From assembly GCF_002356335.1 (NCBI RefSeq), contig NZ_AP018165.1:4402001-4466000 (forward strand): DNA of 64,000 nt. The letters are read 5' to 3'. Below are positions 63,721 through 64,000 of this stretch, in pieces. This DNA is from [Mycobacterium] stephanolepidis (GTDB taxonomy: Bacteria; Actinomycetota; Actinomycetes; Mycobacteriales; Mycobacteriaceae). Made by a program: the position numbers and the translations under genes. The notes beneath the pieces are model-generated. The model saw only the letters and a program-made list of their open reading frames with translations, ran no database searches and had not been told where the DNA came from. Numbering within the stretch: the stretch's first letter is position 1; each line of letters opens with the position of its first letter.

Positions 63721-64000
63721 CTAGTGGGAGAGCCAGGGCACCTCTGCCAGGCTTAGCGACCGCTGGGCGCGGCCGAACTGCCCGGCATGGACGTAGGCGA
63801 ATGCCAGGCTCTCCGTGGCCCTATCAGCGACCGCTGCCAGACCCAGCGCACGGCACTCCTGCGCCGCCGACTCCAGCAGTCGCATCGAGTGACCGACGTC
63901 GCGCCGCAACCTGGTTTCGGCCCAGCCCACCAGAAACAGCGCGCACGCATACACGCGGTCCGCCACGAGTGTGCGATCAGTCAAGGCTTCGGACACCGCG
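63721..64000 (-). pseudogene. LuxR-family (MalT-like) regulator, upstream part ending at amber TAG (runs off right edge)
   Basis: In-frame sequence with helical repeats (CALFLVGWAETRLRRDVG, LESAAQECRALGLAAVA, AYVHAGQFGRAQRSLSLA) of the MalT/LuxR TPR type, ending AEVPWLSH-stop. The following codons (GGGISCFTTGF) continue the same frame into the part at 63681. The gene begins beyond the window. The stop could be a single C-to-T change of CAG, a sequencing error, or genuine inactivation. Confidence 0.65.

Overview
The window is high-GC actinobacterial DNA from a mycobacterium, most likely a rapid grower of the Mycobacteroides chelonae-abscessus group. This is inferred from protein similarity and gene content. 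Evidence includes MmpS/MmpL proteins, an iniBAC locus, a type II flavohaemoglobin, a WhiB protein, an HspR/HAIR heat-shock circuit, and long runs of genes collinear with M. tuberculosis (Mtb). The first 18 kb follows Mtb Rv0363c to Rv0385 (fba, dedA, GH76, SpoU methylase, lipoprotein, pyrE, Rv0383c, clpB, flavohaemoglobin). From 18.2 to 52.6 kb the genes match Mtb Rv0353 down to Rv0320 on the opposite strand (hspR-dnaJ-grpE-dnaK, iniCAB, iniR, Fe-S oxidoreductase, aspC, udgA, dcd, YkuD protein). A rearrangement junction therefore lies where the flavohaemoglobin and hspR 3' ends overlap at about 18.24 kb.

Layout. 0-6 kb: central metabolism and nucleotide genes. 6-9.4 kb: an mmpS-mmpL lipid-export pair behind a 20-bp dyad. 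10.3-12.9 kb: clpB with a HAIR box overlapping a SigH-like promoter. 13-15.6 kb: three SRPBCC-domain genes (one lacking a usable start) and a TetR regulator divergent from an ABC-2/YhgE-like membrane protein. 18.2-22.5 kb: dnaK-grpE-dnaJ-hspR with two HAIR boxes upstream. 23-27 kb: a CcdA/TlpA thiol-redox pair, an F420-type oxidoreductase and small membrane proteins with Thr/Pro tails.

27-43 kb is the most unusual part. The iniBAC operon carries two extra secreted-protein genes after iniC. Its iniB contains four near-identical 144-bp repeats and nineteen 18-bp repeats. A second IniB-domain protein, a membrane-anchored degenerate Hsp70 and the LuxR/STAND regulator IniR follow. A five-gene DsbA-CcdA-BlaI-M56-DoxX block with a 43-bp operator dyad is wedged between the two iniB-type genes. 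ATTAGGGG motifs occur in front of both iniB-type genes.

43-52.6 kb: Fe-S oxidoreductase with six C-terminal repeats, aminotransferase, UDP-glucose dehydrogenase, a membrane protein with a probable frameshift, dCTP deaminase and two YkuD paralogues. 52.7-64 kb: an alpha/beta hydrolase, secreted MmpS-domain protein, WhiB-HTH protein, formylglycine-generating enzyme, transglutaminase-like protein, CsbD, a Tat-exported CSPTR sulfatase, Nudix hydrolase, exported phosphodiesterase, and a LuxR regulator split by an in-frame amber codon.

Comparisons with Mtb genes are from memory of the families; no search was run. I saw no tRNA, rRNA, CRISPR array, insertion sequence or prophage gene.
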